64,000 nt of DNA from AP-15 sp963732095 (GCA_963732095.1 CAVSZA010000017.1:107607-171606), one strand, 5' to 3'. Shown: positions 8,165-16,282, numbered from the stretch's first letter. Notes: a model not told the origin generated them from the letters alone. Numbers and translations are program-made.

Positions 8165-9811
8165 ATGGCGGAATTGACGGGTAACGATATCCTAGCCCGG
8201 TGCGTCAAGGCGCAGGGCGTCAAGGACATCTTCTTCATCATGGGCGGACCGATGCTCGACGCTGAGACGGCGTGCATCAAGGAAGGCATCCGGCTCATCG
8301 ACACACGCCACGAGCAGGGCGCGGCCTACATGGCGCAAGGCTATTCGCGGGTGACGCAAGGGCCGGGCGTGTGCATGGCGGCGAGCGGCCCGGCGACGTT
8401 GAATTTCAGCACCGGCCTCGCCAACGCGCTGATCGACTGCTGCCCGGTCGTAGCACTCGGCGGATCGAGCCCGATCAGCCAGTTCGGCCGCCAGGTGTTT
8501 CAGGAGATCGACCAGGTCAAGGCGCTCGAGGGCTGTGTCAAATACGCCGACCGCGTCCACAATCTGAAGCGCTTGCCGCAGCAGGTGAACTTCGCCTTCC
8601 AGAAGGCGCTGAACGGCAAGCCCGGGCCGGTCTATCTCGATTTCCCGGGCGACGTGCTCTACATGACTGCCGACGAGGCGCAGGTCGATTGGAGCTATAT
8701 GGGCCGGCCGATCATCAGGGCGCGCCCCTATGCCGAACCAAAGGCATTGAACGCGCTCGTCGACGCGATCAACAAGGCGCGACAGCCGATTATGGTCTCC
8801 GGCAGCGGCGTCTTGTGGTCGCACGCCTGGGACGAGATGAAAGCGTTTGTCGAGAAGGCGGGGATCCCGTTCTACACGACCCCGCAGGGGCGCGGCGTGG
8901 TCCCCGACGACCATCCCTATTCCTACCTGACGATGCGCAACGACGCGTTCCGCGACGCCGATCTGATCATCATCCTCGGCACGCGCACAAATTACGTAAT
9001 CGGCCACGCGTTGCCGCCGCGCTTCAGCGCCGACGCGAAGGTCGCGCGCATCGATATCGACCCCGAGGAGATGGGCAACTCGGCGCGGAACATCGACTTG
9101 CCCATCGTCGGCGACTGCAAGTCGGTACTGCAGCAGTTGTGCGAGGCCGTCGATGCGCGCACCGCCGACCGCTTCCAGGCTTGGCGCCAGAGATTGGCCG
9201 ACGGCGAGGCAAAGAAGCGCGAGCGCGCCGGCGGCAACTACCCCACCGACGGCGACATCCACCCGCTGCGGCTCTGCGAGGAGATCAAGAATTTCATGCA
9301 GCGCGAGGCGATCCTCTCGGTGGACGGGCAGGAGATTTTGAATTTCGGCCGCCAGTCGATCCCGACCTTCGTCCCCGGCCACCGGCTGAATTCCGGGCCG
9401 TTCGGCACGATGGGCGTGGGGCTGCCGTTCGCGGTCGGCGCCAAGGCCGCCAAGCCCGATGCGCAGGTCATCTGCCTGCACGGCGACGGCTCCTTCGGGC
9501 AGAACGCGATGGAGCTCGATACGGCGGTGCGCCACAAATTGCCATTGTTGTGTGTGATCAGCCTCAACGGCGGCTGGACCGCCGACCCGGAAGGCGACAA
9601 GCCCGGCCGCTATCTCGGCTACACGCGCTACGACAAGATGGCCGAGGCGCTCGGCTGCTACGCCGAATATGTCGAAGAGCCCGAGGAGATCCGCCCGGCC
9701 TTGCAGCGCGCTTGGCGGAAGGTCGAAGAGGGCATGGTCGGCTTTGTCAACGTCAAGACCGACTACCGCGCCCGCGCGACGACGGTGCGCTTCTCCAGCC
9801 GCGAAACCTGA
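8165..9811 (+). CDS. Thiamine-diphosphate-dependent enzyme of the acetolactate synthase / oxalyl-CoA decarboxylase / 2-hydroxyacyl-CoA lyase superfamily
   Basis: A 548-residue three-domain ThDP enzyme. The catalytic Glu50 sits in RHEQGAAYMAQGYSR, the pyrophosphate domain begins with SGPATLNF, the middle Rossmann-like domain includes VSGSGVLWSHA, and the ThDP/Mg motif runs from GDGSFGQNAMELDT to LPLLCVISLN. Anabolic acetolactate synthase is unlikely because there is no small subunit nearby. A CoA substrate is favoured by the upstream CoA-transferase, so cleavage of a 2-hydroxyacyl-CoA or decarboxylation of oxalyl-CoA is the best guess. The ATG at 8165 follows GAGGAG. A strong terminator follows the stop. 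Confidence 0.85.
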   Translation: MAELTGNDILARCVKAQGVKDIFFIMGGPMLDAETACIKEGIRLIDTRHEQGAAYMAQGYSRVTQGPGVCMAASGPATLNFSTGLANALIDCCPVVALGGSSPISQFGRQVFQEIDQVKALEGCVKYADRVHNLKRLPQQVNFAFQKALNGKPGPVYLDFPGDVLYMTADEAQVDWSYMGRPIIRARPYAEPKALNALVDAINKARQPIMVSGSGVLWSHAWDEMKAFVEKAGIPFYTTPQGRGVVPDDHPYSYLTMRNDAFRDADLIIILGTRTNYVIGHALPPRFSADAKVARIDIDPEEMGNSARNIDLPIVGDCKSVLQQLCEAVDARTADRFQAWRQRLADGEAKKRERAGGNYPTDGDIHPLRLCEEIKNFMQREAILSVDGQEILNFGRQSIPTFVPGHRLNSGPFGTMGVGLPFAVGAKAAKPDAQVICLHGDGSFGQNAMELDTAVRHKLPLLCVISLNGGWTADPEGDKPGRYLGYTRYDKMAEALGCYAEYVEEPEEIRPALQRAWRKVEEGMVGFVNVKTDYRARATTVRFSSRET

Positions 9812-9832
9812 GCGGCCGACTCCGCGTCACGG

Positions 9833-9858
9833 AAAGGGCGCCTCCGGGCGCCCTTTTT
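9833..9858 (+). terminator. Rho-independent terminator of the CoA-transferase/ThDP unit
   Basis: An 8-bp perfect stem AGGGCGCC/GGCGCCCT (9835-9842 and 9847-9854) with a TCCG loop, preceded by AA and followed by a run of T, 24 bases after the ThDP gene stop. Confidence 0.85.
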
Positions 9859-9883
9859 TCTATATTTCGTTAAGGGCATAGCA

Positions 9884-10127
9884 TTGATCCGCTTGACTAA
9901 CATGCGCAGCAAGCGATTGGCGTCCGCAATATTGCCCTCGATTGGATCGAAGCGACGGTGAGCTCACCCGATTTTGTGCAAGCTGATCCGCGTCATCCAG
10001 AGCGCCGGCGATCTTATAGGGCGATTGCCGAATATGGCGGCCGGGTGTTGCGGGTTGTGCACCGACGCGAGAAGGCGACGATATCGTGATTATTACAGTG
10101 CATTTCGATCGCGGAGCCCGGAGATGA
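9884..10127 (+). pseudogene. DUF4258-like small protein, frameshifted
   Basis: Pieces of a DUF4258-type protein can be read in three frame segments: LIRLT, then HAQQAIGVRNIALDWIEATV with DFVQADPRHPE and YGGRVLRVVHR, then GDDIVIITVHFDRGARR. Shifts of one base near 9899 and near 10088 separate them. DUF4258 proteins are small, often resemble RelE-like toxins and often precede a DUF2283 gene, as here. The stop TGA at 10125 overlaps the ATG of the next gene (ATGA), which shows the pair was translated as a coupled unit. No 5' start can be fixed because the first segment is out of frame. Confidence 0.65.
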
Positions 10128-10315
10128 TCAGAACGTCCTATGACCCAGAGGCCGACGCGATGTTCGTCTGGTTCGGCCCGGAGGGCATTAAATCCGCCGG
10201 CACGGAGGAGGTGTCGCCGGGCATCATGCTCGATTTCGACAGTGAAGGCCGGGTGATCGGCATCGAGGTGCTCGATGTTAGCCCCCCACCGAAGTCCCCG
10301 ACCCGCAGGATATGA
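10124..10315 (+). CDS. DUF2283 family small protein
   Basis: A 63-residue protein opening MIRTSYDPEADAMFVWF, with EEVSPGIMLDFDSEGRVIGI and then IEVLD, which are the hallmarks of DUF2283. Proteins of this family are commonly encoded right after DUF4258 genes and are suspected antitoxin partners; that role is inferred. The ATG overlaps the stop of the broken DUF4258 gene. The C-terminal tail after VLDVS is Pro/Lys/Arg-rich and does not look like the family, so the 3' end may have been altered by events at the adjoining IS110 element. Confidence 0.75.
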   Translation: MIRTSYDPEADAMFVWFGPEGIKSAGTEEVSPGIMLDFDSEGRVIGIEVLDVSPPPKSPTRRI

Positions 10316-10518
10316 AACGGGTTGGGGTGTTGGGTAAGCTGCCGTCGCGCCGTCGGCGCAAAGGTCGGTGTCATCTTGGTGCGAGCGAGCCCGTCAGTTA
10401 GTCGGACCCGGAATCCTTGAGCACCCCAGATTGTGTCACGGGTTGGCGACAGCCCCGGAGCACGAGTTCTAGATTTCGACAACGAGGGTTCCAAGCCGAC
10501 GGCATTTAAGGAGAAGCG

Positions 10519-11757
10519 ATGGAAGTTCTGCATCCGCATTGTGCTGGCCTTGATGTTCACAAGGATACAGTGGTGGCTTGCGTGCGTCATATGGTGGACG
10601 GCGCGGTGAAGAGAGAAGTCCGCACGTTCAAGACGACGACCAAGGATCTCATGGCATTGTCGGAATGGTTGTCGGCCGAAGGCTGCACGCATGTCGCCAT
10701 GGAAGCGACGGGCATTTACTGGAAGCCGGTATGGCATATTCTTGCAGACGGCGAGTTCAACCTGGTGCTAGCGAACGCCGCGCATGTTAAGAACGTGCCG
10801 GGCCGCAAGACCGACGTCAATGACGCCACTTGGTTAGCCGATCTGATGGCACATGGGTTGATCCGAGGCAGCTTCGTCCCGGACGAACCGACGCAGGAGA
10901 TGCGCAATTTCTTGCGAACCCGCAAGCAGTTCGTCCGTGAGCGGAGCAGTCATGTCCAGCGGATCCAGAAGACACTGGAGGATGCCAACATCAAGCTCGA
11001 TTCGGTCATCACCGACATCATGGGCCTCTCCGGCCGCCGGATGATCGAGGCTTTGATCGCCGGTGAGACCGATCCGTTCGCATTGGCGGTCCTGGCCCAC
11101 CGGCGCATCCGGGCATCGCAAGCCGAGCTTGAGGCGGCGCTGCGTGGCCGGGTGACTGACCATCATCGGTTTATGCTGCGGCTGCTCCTCCAACATATCG
11201 ATGCGATCGACGCCGCCATCGGCCAGATCGATCAGGAGGTCGACGCCCATGTCGAGCCCTTTCGCAGCGCGATCGAGATCCTGAGCTCCATCCCCGGTGT
11301 CAGCGATCTCAGCGCCGGGGTCATTGTTGCCGAGATCGGCATCGACATGAACCGCTTCCCGACCGAAGGTCATTTGATCTCATGGGCCGGCCTGTGTCCC
11401 AGGAACGACGAAAGCGCCGGCAAGCGTCGATCCACCCGCATGCGCAAGGGCGCCCCTTGGCTGAAAACCACCCTCATCCAATGCGCCTGGGCCGCCGCAA
11501 GAACCAAGGGCAGCTACCTTCAGGCCCAGTTCCAGCGTTTGCGAGCCCGACGAGGAGCGAAGAAGGCGATCGGCGCCGTTGCTGCATCGGTTCTCACCGC
11601 TGCGTACCACATGCTAAAGAACGGCACTCTGTACGAGGACCTCGGCGCCCACCACTTCGATAGCCGTGCGAAAGGCAAGCAAGTCCTTCGCCTCGTCAGC
11701 CGCATCCAAAACCTTGGCTTTGCCGTCCAGATCACGCCAATCGGGGCAGCAGCATGA
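10519..11757 (+). CDS. IS110-family transposase (DEDD recombinase)
   Basis: A 412-residue recombinase. The N-terminal RuvC-like domain starts with GLDVHKDTVVACV and MEATGIYWKPVW, and the KTDVNDATWLADL block holds further acidic catalytic residues. The C-terminal Tnp_20 domain has the helix-hairpin-helix-like SSIPGVSDLSAGVIVAEIG, and then AGLCPRNDESAGK with the conserved Ser region. Length and motifs are intact, so it may be active. An AAGGAGAAG ribosome site precedes the ATG. It sits in an area rich in gene fragments. Confidence 0.93.
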   Translation: MEVLHPHCAGLDVHKDTVVACVRHMVDGAVKREVRTFKTTTKDLMALSEWLSAEGCTHVAMEATGIYWKPVWHILADGEFNLVLANAAHVKNVPGRKTDVNDATWLADLMAHGLIRGSFVPDEPTQEMRNFLRTRKQFVRERSSHVQRIQKTLEDANIKLDSVITDIMGLSGRRMIEALIAGETDPFALAVLAHRRIRASQAELEAALRGRVTDHHRFMLRLLLQHIDAIDAAIGQIDQEVDAHVEPFRSAIEILSSIPGVSDLSAGVIVAEIGIDMNRFPTEGHLISWAGLCPRNDESAGKRRSTRMRKGAPWLKTTLIQCAWAAARTKGSYLQAQFQRLRARRGAKKAIGAVAASVLTAAYHMLKNGTLYEDLGAHHFDSRAKGKQVLRLVSRIQNLGFAVQITPIGAAA

Positions 11758-11827
11758 TGTCGTTACCACAAGCCCTGACGTCCAGCCGGCCCAGCCGCTG
11801 GATTCACATGCCGCCGGACGGCGGCAG

Positions 11828-11853
11828 AATCGAGGGCAGTCGCCCTCGATTTG
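11828..11853 (+). terminator. Hairpin after the IS110 transposase
   Basis: A 9-bp stem ATCGAGGGC/GCCCTCGAT with an AGTC loop and a short T-rich tail, about 70 bp after the transposase stop; a second small inverted repeat (TTCGTT/AACGAA) follows. It could end the transposase transcript or be part of the element's right end. Confidence 0.5.
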
Positions 11854-11941
11854 TTTCGTTCTAGCGAACGAATGATCCGGTCGGAAGCCGCCTGACTGCA
11901 CGACTGTTCTTGCAAAGCCGCAGCCGATCCGAGCGCACCAA

Positions 11942-12020
11942 GCCCGCTATCTCGGCTACACGCGTCGGATTGCCGTTCGCGGTTGGCGCCAAGGCGGCCA
12001 AACCCGACGCGCAGGTCATC
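11942..12020 (+). pseudogene. Rearranged fragments of the upstream ThDP-enzyme gene
   Basis: Bases 11945-11964 repeat the part of the ThDP gene that encodes RYLGYTR (parent near 9610), and 11968-12020 repeat the part that encodes LPFAVGAKAAKPDAQVI (parent near 9423), with a few substitutions. In the parent gene the second block lies about 190 bp before the first, so the order is reversed here. Both are in the same orientation as the parent. This is duplicated, scrambled, non-functional DNA just beyond the IS110 element. Confidence 0.75.
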
Positions 12021-12690
12021 GACAGCGGTTTCCTGACGCCGATCTCTCGCGAGTCGATGTCCAGGTGGCGTAGGCGCGGGGTCGGGATAGCTTGACTCGC
12101 GTGACCTAAAACCGGCCACACCCGAGCGCCGCCGGCGTCCGCTTGTTCCAGCAGGCGACCGTTCATGGGATGACGAAATGACCCGGGATTAGGATAACCG
12201 CCAGCACGACAAGGATAAGCCTGGCAGTGATTATGCGCAGCACGAAACAGCCCTCGCGGCGCGCACTCTACCGCTCATCAAATGTAACCATCAAGCGTAC
12301 TTAGACCTCTCCGTTCTATTGGTACTCCCGAGCAATCGCCCGAGGAGGCGGCCCTTGGTCTCGATCGCCTGCTTCCGCGAGCGAGCCGCGGTCGCCGTCG
12401 TTTTTCGCTGTTTGCGCTGGGTCTTTCTGGCTGTTATTTGCTCGCTGTTCCCACGCTGTTATTGCTGGCTGTTTCTGGCTGTTGTTTCGCGGCCCTTTCT
12501 TCCGAACAAATGAGGCTTTCCGCGGCTAGGATCGCTTCCCAGCGATTTTGCTGTTTGTGCCGACCGGCGCAGCGCCGAGGCAGATTGCGCTTTCACGATA
12601 GGGGTAGGTATAGCATGCCAATATGGCAATTTCAGGGTCCCCTGCCCGGGATTCATTCCGGCTCCGTTGCTTAATGTGCCTTCCCCGCCC

Positions 12691-12735
12691 GCTGACGTGG
12701 CAGGCTACTCGCGCCTGATCGGAACCGACGATCGT
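12691..12735 (+). pseudogene. Possible scrap of a class III adenylate cyclase
   Basis: In one frame the DNA reads ADVAGYSRLIGTDDR, which matches the very conserved opening of rhizobial-type class III cyclases (ADVAGYSRLMGxDE). The similarity stops after about 15 codons and there is no start. It is short enough to be chance, but it lies 470 bp before a gene that itself begins with a cyclase domain. Confidence 0.4.
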
Positions 12736-12787
12736 GCCGGCGATCGCCGTGTCCATATGGCGTTCAGTGAGGCCCTCGCTCTAACCC

Positions 12788-13080
12788 CAGCCGTCCCGCT
12801 CAGTAGCTCTTGAGGAACGCGAGGACCTGCGCGGTCCATTCGGCCGGCTTCTCGAAGGGCGGCCAGTGGCCGCAGTTATTGAGCAGCACGAGGCGCGAGT
12901 TGGCGATGTGGTTCAGGATGGCGATGCTGATCTCGTACGGCACCATCCGGTCGCAGCGGCCCGTGGATCAAGAGGACCGGGACCTGGATCCCGGGAAGAT
13001 CCGGCGTGTAATCGTGCGGCAGGCTCACCGATTGCCGGCTCGCCTCGATGAACTCTTGTGACCAGGTGTGCGCGGTGGAA
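12788..13080 (-). pseudogene. Duplicated 3' end of the alpha/beta-hydrolase gene
   Basis: This segment matches 16271-16565, the C-terminal third of the intact hydrolase gene, base for base over most of its length and in the same orientation, including the region after the stop. In its own frame it reads AHTWSQEFIEASRQSVSLPHD, then PVLLIHG, where an extra base shifts the frame. The final part (ending FLKSY) is in the original frame. It has no 5' end. Together with the intact copy it forms direct repeats around the cyclase-STAND-TPR gene. Confidence 0.85.
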
Positions 13081-13164
13081 TGAGAGATTTGCAACTCGAC
13101 TTGGGCCGCGATAATTCACGAATACTTTCGGCTTAGGCCAGACGACCGGAGCGAGGAAAGACAC

Positions 13165-15543
13165 ATGCCGCCGGCACCGGGACCCTCAGCGAGCTCTTTA
13201 ACCGAATGGGCCGGCGGCAGTCGCCGTATGCTGGCGATAGTCTTCACCGATGTCGTCGGCTCCACGGCATTGGGCTCAAGACTAGGCGATCAAAGAATGA
13301 GGGAGGTGCGTCGAGCGCACTTCTCTCGCAGCGCCGAGTTGCTTCCCCGATACGGGGGTCACCAATGTCCCGGCCGCGAAGTAAAAACCATTGGCGACGC
13401 CGTCATGGGGGTTTTCCACACGGTCGAAGCGGCGTTTGACTATGCCTATGCGTTGCAGCGCGACCCCGGTCATCAGGAGCTTCAGGCAGGCGGAATCCGA
13501 GCCGGCATTCACATCGGCACCGTCGATATAGAGGGTGACGATGTCGCGGGGCTCGACGTGGCCTTTGCGGCGCGCATTGTCCACGAGATCAAGGGTGCGG
13601 AAATTTGGCTGAGCGAATTCGCCTTAACCGCGCTCAAGAACTTCAAACCGAAAGAACACGACGGTCTACTTTGGCAAGATCACCCTGGTCTCGCATTCAA
13701 AGGAATAGCCGGACACCACAGGGTATGGTCACTCGTGCCGCCGCCCGGTTCAGGCCAATCCCTCGACGAAATCGTCCTCGGTTCTCCACCGCCGATCCGC
13801 CCGCAGGCAACCTCAGACCTCCCGAGCCGCCCGGCAAATTTCATCGGGCGCGACGATGATGTCACCGCAATCCTCGACGTCCTGCTGTCGGCGCTCCCGT
13901 CGCGGGCGATCCTCGTTCAAGGCCCGCCCGGAATCGGGAAGACCGCTCTTACAAAGGCTGTCGCCAGCGATGCGGGTGTTGTCGAGCGGTTTGGCGAGGC
14001 CAATCGATGGTTTGTCGAACTTGAGGCGGCGACCACGGCCGCGTCAATGCAGGATGCCGTCACGCGGGCTGTGGGAGCCGATCCGCAGAGCGGGTTCAGG
14101 GCGACCTTGGCGCACATCCGTCAGCGGCCAGGGCTGCTGGTGCTGGATAATCTGGAAACCCCCTGGGACCCAAAGTCGGAGCGCCGCGCGACCGAGGAGA
14201 CTCTCGTCGCCTTGGCCGCCATTCCCGGCCTTGCGCTCCTTGCCTCGTTCCGCGGCCGCGATCGCGTCAGCGGTCTGGCCTGGGCCCTCGTCCATCCGGT
14301 CGACCGGCTCAAATCCCCCTTCGACCACGAATTGTTCTGCCGGGTCGCACAAAGCGATCTCGCCAATGATCCGCATCTACCGCTGTTCCTCGGGGCGCTG
14401 GAGGGCATCCCGCTAGCCATCGAGCTAGTAGCGGCCCGCGCCTATGGACGCTCGTCGCTCGCGGCACTCTGGGCGCAATGGAACAAGCTTGGTTCGGAAC
14501 TCGCGGTCCATCCGGATTTCGCTGCAGGACGGCTGACCTCCCTGCCACATTCGATCGAGTTGTCGTTGCAATCGAGCCGGCTCACGGAAACGGCGCACCG
14601 GTTGTTCCGGCTGCTCGGCCAGCTTCCCGGCGGAATCGCCGTCGAGGACCGGGATGAGCTGCTTGGGGACGAAGGCTTTGCCGCCGAAGAAGCATTGCTG
14701 CGGATCGGTCTCGCGGTCGAGAGCGGCAACCGTCTCGATCTTCTTTCCCCTCTGCGTGATCACGCGCGGCGCCACCACGTTCCTCGTGTGCCGGACGACA
14801 CGGGTTGGCCTGCACACTATCTCGGGCTGACCCGCCGTCTCGGCGAGACCATCGGCACGAAGGCAGGCGAGGGGGCGACTTCTCGGCTTGTGCCCGAAGT
14901 TGCCAACATCGAAGCGGCAATCCGTGCAGGACTGGCGGCAGGCAATCGCTTAGACGTGATGGCGGTCCTGACCGGCTTTGGCCTTCTGACATATATCGCT
15001 TCGCTGCCCGCGCCGGTGCTTGCCGAAGTCGCCGCTGCCTGCCGCACCGAGGGCGACGTTCTCGGCGAGGCCAACTGCATCAAGAGCCTCGGCAACGTCG
15101 CTCTGGCCCGCTCCGATCACGAGGCCGCGCGCCGCGCCTATGAGGAGGCGCTGCCGCTCTACCGCCAGGTCGGCTCCATTCTGGGCGAGGCCAACTGCAT
15201 CCAGAGCCTCGGCGACATCGCGCTGGCCCGCTCCGATCACGAGGCCGCGCGCCGCGCCTATGAGGAGGCGTTGCCGCGGTACCGCCAGGTCGGCGACGCA
15301 CTGGGCGAGGCCAACTGCATCTGGCGCCTCGGCGACATCGCGCTTCGGCGCTCCGATCACGAGGCCGCGCGCCGCGCCTATGAGGAGGCGTTGCCGCTGT
15401 ACCGCCGGGTCGGCGACATTCTAGGCGAGGCCAACTGCACCGGGGCCTCGGCGACATCGCGCTTCGGCGCTCGGATCACGAGGCCGCGCGCCGCGCCTAT
15501 GAGGAGGCGTTGCCGCTGTACCGCCGGGTCGGCTCCGTTGTAA
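13165..15543 (+). CDS. Class III nucleotidyl cyclase domain - STAND NTPase - TPR protein, reading frame cut within the repeats
   Basis: A predicted signalling protein. Residues 20-190 form a class III cyclase domain: metal-binding Asp29 in FTDVVGST, and Lys74 and Asp78 in VKTIGDAV. The later VNxAAR motif is present as VAFAAR, so the usual Asn is Ala while the Arg is kept. Residues 225-600 are a STAND/NB-ARC-type ATPase with Walker A GPPGIGKT (253-260), Walker B LLVLDNLE (about 325) and GIPLAIELVAARA. From about residue 630 come 40-residue TPRs. A missing base near 15440 throws the frame, giving 32 unrelated residues before a stop at 15543. The repeats continue in another frame to 16190, so the original protein was about 1,008 residues. 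Related proteins sense stimuli through TPRs and use ATP-driven switching; the output here would be a cyclic nucleotide. Confidence 0.85.
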   Translation: MPPAPGPSASSLTEWAGGSRRMLAIVFTDVVGSTALGSRLGDQRMREVRRAHFSRSAELLPRYGGHQCPGREVKTIGDAVMGVFHTVEAAFDYAYALQRDPGHQELQAGGIRAGIHIGTVDIEGDDVAGLDVAFAARIVHEIKGAEIWLSEFALTALKNFKPKEHDGLLWQDHPGLAFKGIAGHHRVWSLVPPPGSGQSLDEIVLGSPPPIRPQATSDLPSRPANFIGRDDDVTAILDVLLSALPSRAILVQGPPGIGKTALTKAVASDAGVVERFGEANRWFVELEAATTAASMQDAVTRAVGADPQSGFRATLAHIRQRPGLLVLDNLETPWDPKSERRATEETLVALAAIPGLALLASFRGRDRVSGLAWALVHPVDRLKSPFDHELFCRVAQSDLANDPHLPLFLGALEGIPLAIELVAARAYGRSSLAALWAQWNKLGSELAVHPDFAAGRLTSLPHSIELSLQSSRLTETAHRLFRLLGQLPGGIAVEDRDELLGDEGFAAEEALLRIGLAVESGNRLDLLSPLRDHARRHHVPRVPDDTGWPAHYLGLTRRLGETIGTKAGEGATSRLVPEVANIEAAIRAGLAAGNRLDVMAVLTGFGLLTYIASLPAPVLAEVAAACRTEGDVLGEANCIKSLGNVALARSDHEAARRAYEEALPLYRQVGSILGEANCIQSLGDIALARSDHEAARRAYEEALPRYRQVGDALGEANCIWRLGDIALRRSDHEAARRAYEEALPLYRRVGDILGEANCTGASATSRFGARITRPRAAPMRRRCRCTAGSAPL

Positions 15544-16180
15544 GCGAGGCCCACTGCATCAAGGGCCTCGGCGACATCGCGCTTCGGCGCTCCGATCACG
15601 AGGCCGCGCGCCGCGCCTATGGGGAGGCGTTGCCGCTGTACCGCCGGGTCGGCGACGTTCTAGGCGAGGCCAACTGCATCCGGGGCCTAGGCGACGTCAC
15701 GCTGGCCCGCTCCGATCACGAGGCCGCGCGCCGCGCCTATGAGGAGGCGCTGCCACTCTATCGCCAGGTCGGCGACGTTCTCGGCGAGGCCAACTGCATC
15801 CTGAGACTCGGCGACATCGCGTTGGCCCGCTCCGATCACGAGGCCGCGCGCCGCGCCTATAAGGAGGCGCTGCCGCTCTACCGCCAAGTCGGCGACGTTC
15901 TCGGCGAGGCCAACTGCATCCAGAGCCTCGGCCACACCGCGCTGGCCCGCTCCGATCACGAGGCCGCGCGCCGCGCCTATGAGGAGGCGCTGCCGCTCCA
16001 CCGCCAGGCCGGCGACGTTCTGGGCGAGGCCAACTGCATCCAGGGCCTCGGCGACATCGCGCTGGCCCGCTCCGATCACGGGGCCGCGCGCCGCGCCTAT
16101 GAGGAGGCGCTGCCGCTCTACCGCCGGGTCGGCTCGGTTCTCGGCGAGGCCAACTGCATCCAGGGCCTCGGAAAGCTAGG
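15052..16180 (+). repeat. Tandem 120-bp repeats encoding TPRs (about 9.5 units)
   Basis: Units begin near 15052, 15172, 15292, 15412, 15531, 15651, 15771, 15891, 16011 and 16131. Spacing is exactly 120 bp apart from the fourth unit, which is 119 bp because of the frameshift. Each encodes one 40-residue TPR. Units differ at only a few bases, much less than TPRs in most proteins, so the array has recently expanded or been homogenised. Confidence 0.93.
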
Positions 16181-16190
16181 CAACCGGTAA
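15510..16190 (+). pseudogene. Separated C-terminal TPR part of the cyclase-STAND gene
   Basis: Continues the TPR array in the frame lost by the gene above, from just after 15440 to a stop at 16190. Each repeat reads close to RSDHEAARRAYEEALPLYRQ followed by VGDVLGEANCIQSLGDIALA. It lacks a start with a ribosome site of its own, although an ATG at 15498 and a GCG/TTG-rich stretch make weak internal initiation possible. It ends with a unique GLGKLGNR tail. It should be treated as the natural C-terminus of the 13165 gene. Confidence 0.75.
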
Positions 16191-16282
16191 GGTGCAAGCA
16201 TCTTGTTTTATACAGGGGCAAATAAGTTCCCGCCGTCGAAACCGGGCGAACGGATCGGGTTTTGCCCCTCTAGCCGTCCAGC

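Larger units (their letters stand above)
10316..11880 (+). mobile_element. IS110-family insertion sequence (boundaries approximate)
   Basis: One DEDD transposase gene (10519-11757) with about 200 bp of non-coding DNA before it and a hairpin region after it. IS110 elements have no clear terminal inverted repeats, so exact ends cannot be read without an empty site or a second copy. The non-coding flank before the gene is the usual place for the bridge RNA in the IS110 group. A short stretch at about 10449-10487 resembles part of DUF2283 (SPGARVLDFDNEG), which could mean the true left end is further right than drawn. Confidence 0.6.
11758..12799. other. Gene-free stretch with decayed gene fragments
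   Basis: No intact gene is visible over about 1 kb. It contains the right flank of the IS110 element, rearranged pieces of the ThDP gene (11942-12020), a low-complexity stretch rich in GCTGTT/CTGGCTGTT motifs (about 12405-12500), a possible class III cyclase scrap (12691-12735), and then the copied end of the hydrolase gene. It reads as a junkyard built by several rearrangements. Confidence 0.6.

Noticed and set aside
8192..9535. A 447-codon minus-strand frame over the ThDP gene
   Set aside because: It mirrors the codon pattern of the real plus-strand gene and has no family motif.
12319..12513. A 64-codon frame rich in Phe/Leu/Cys that might be a membrane peptide
   Set aside because: It is produced by GCTGTT-type low-complexity repeats and lacks a ribosome site.
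15052..16180. Regular repeats that might be read as a CRISPR-like array
   Set aside because: The units are contiguous 120-bp coding repeats without unique spacers and translate as TPRs.
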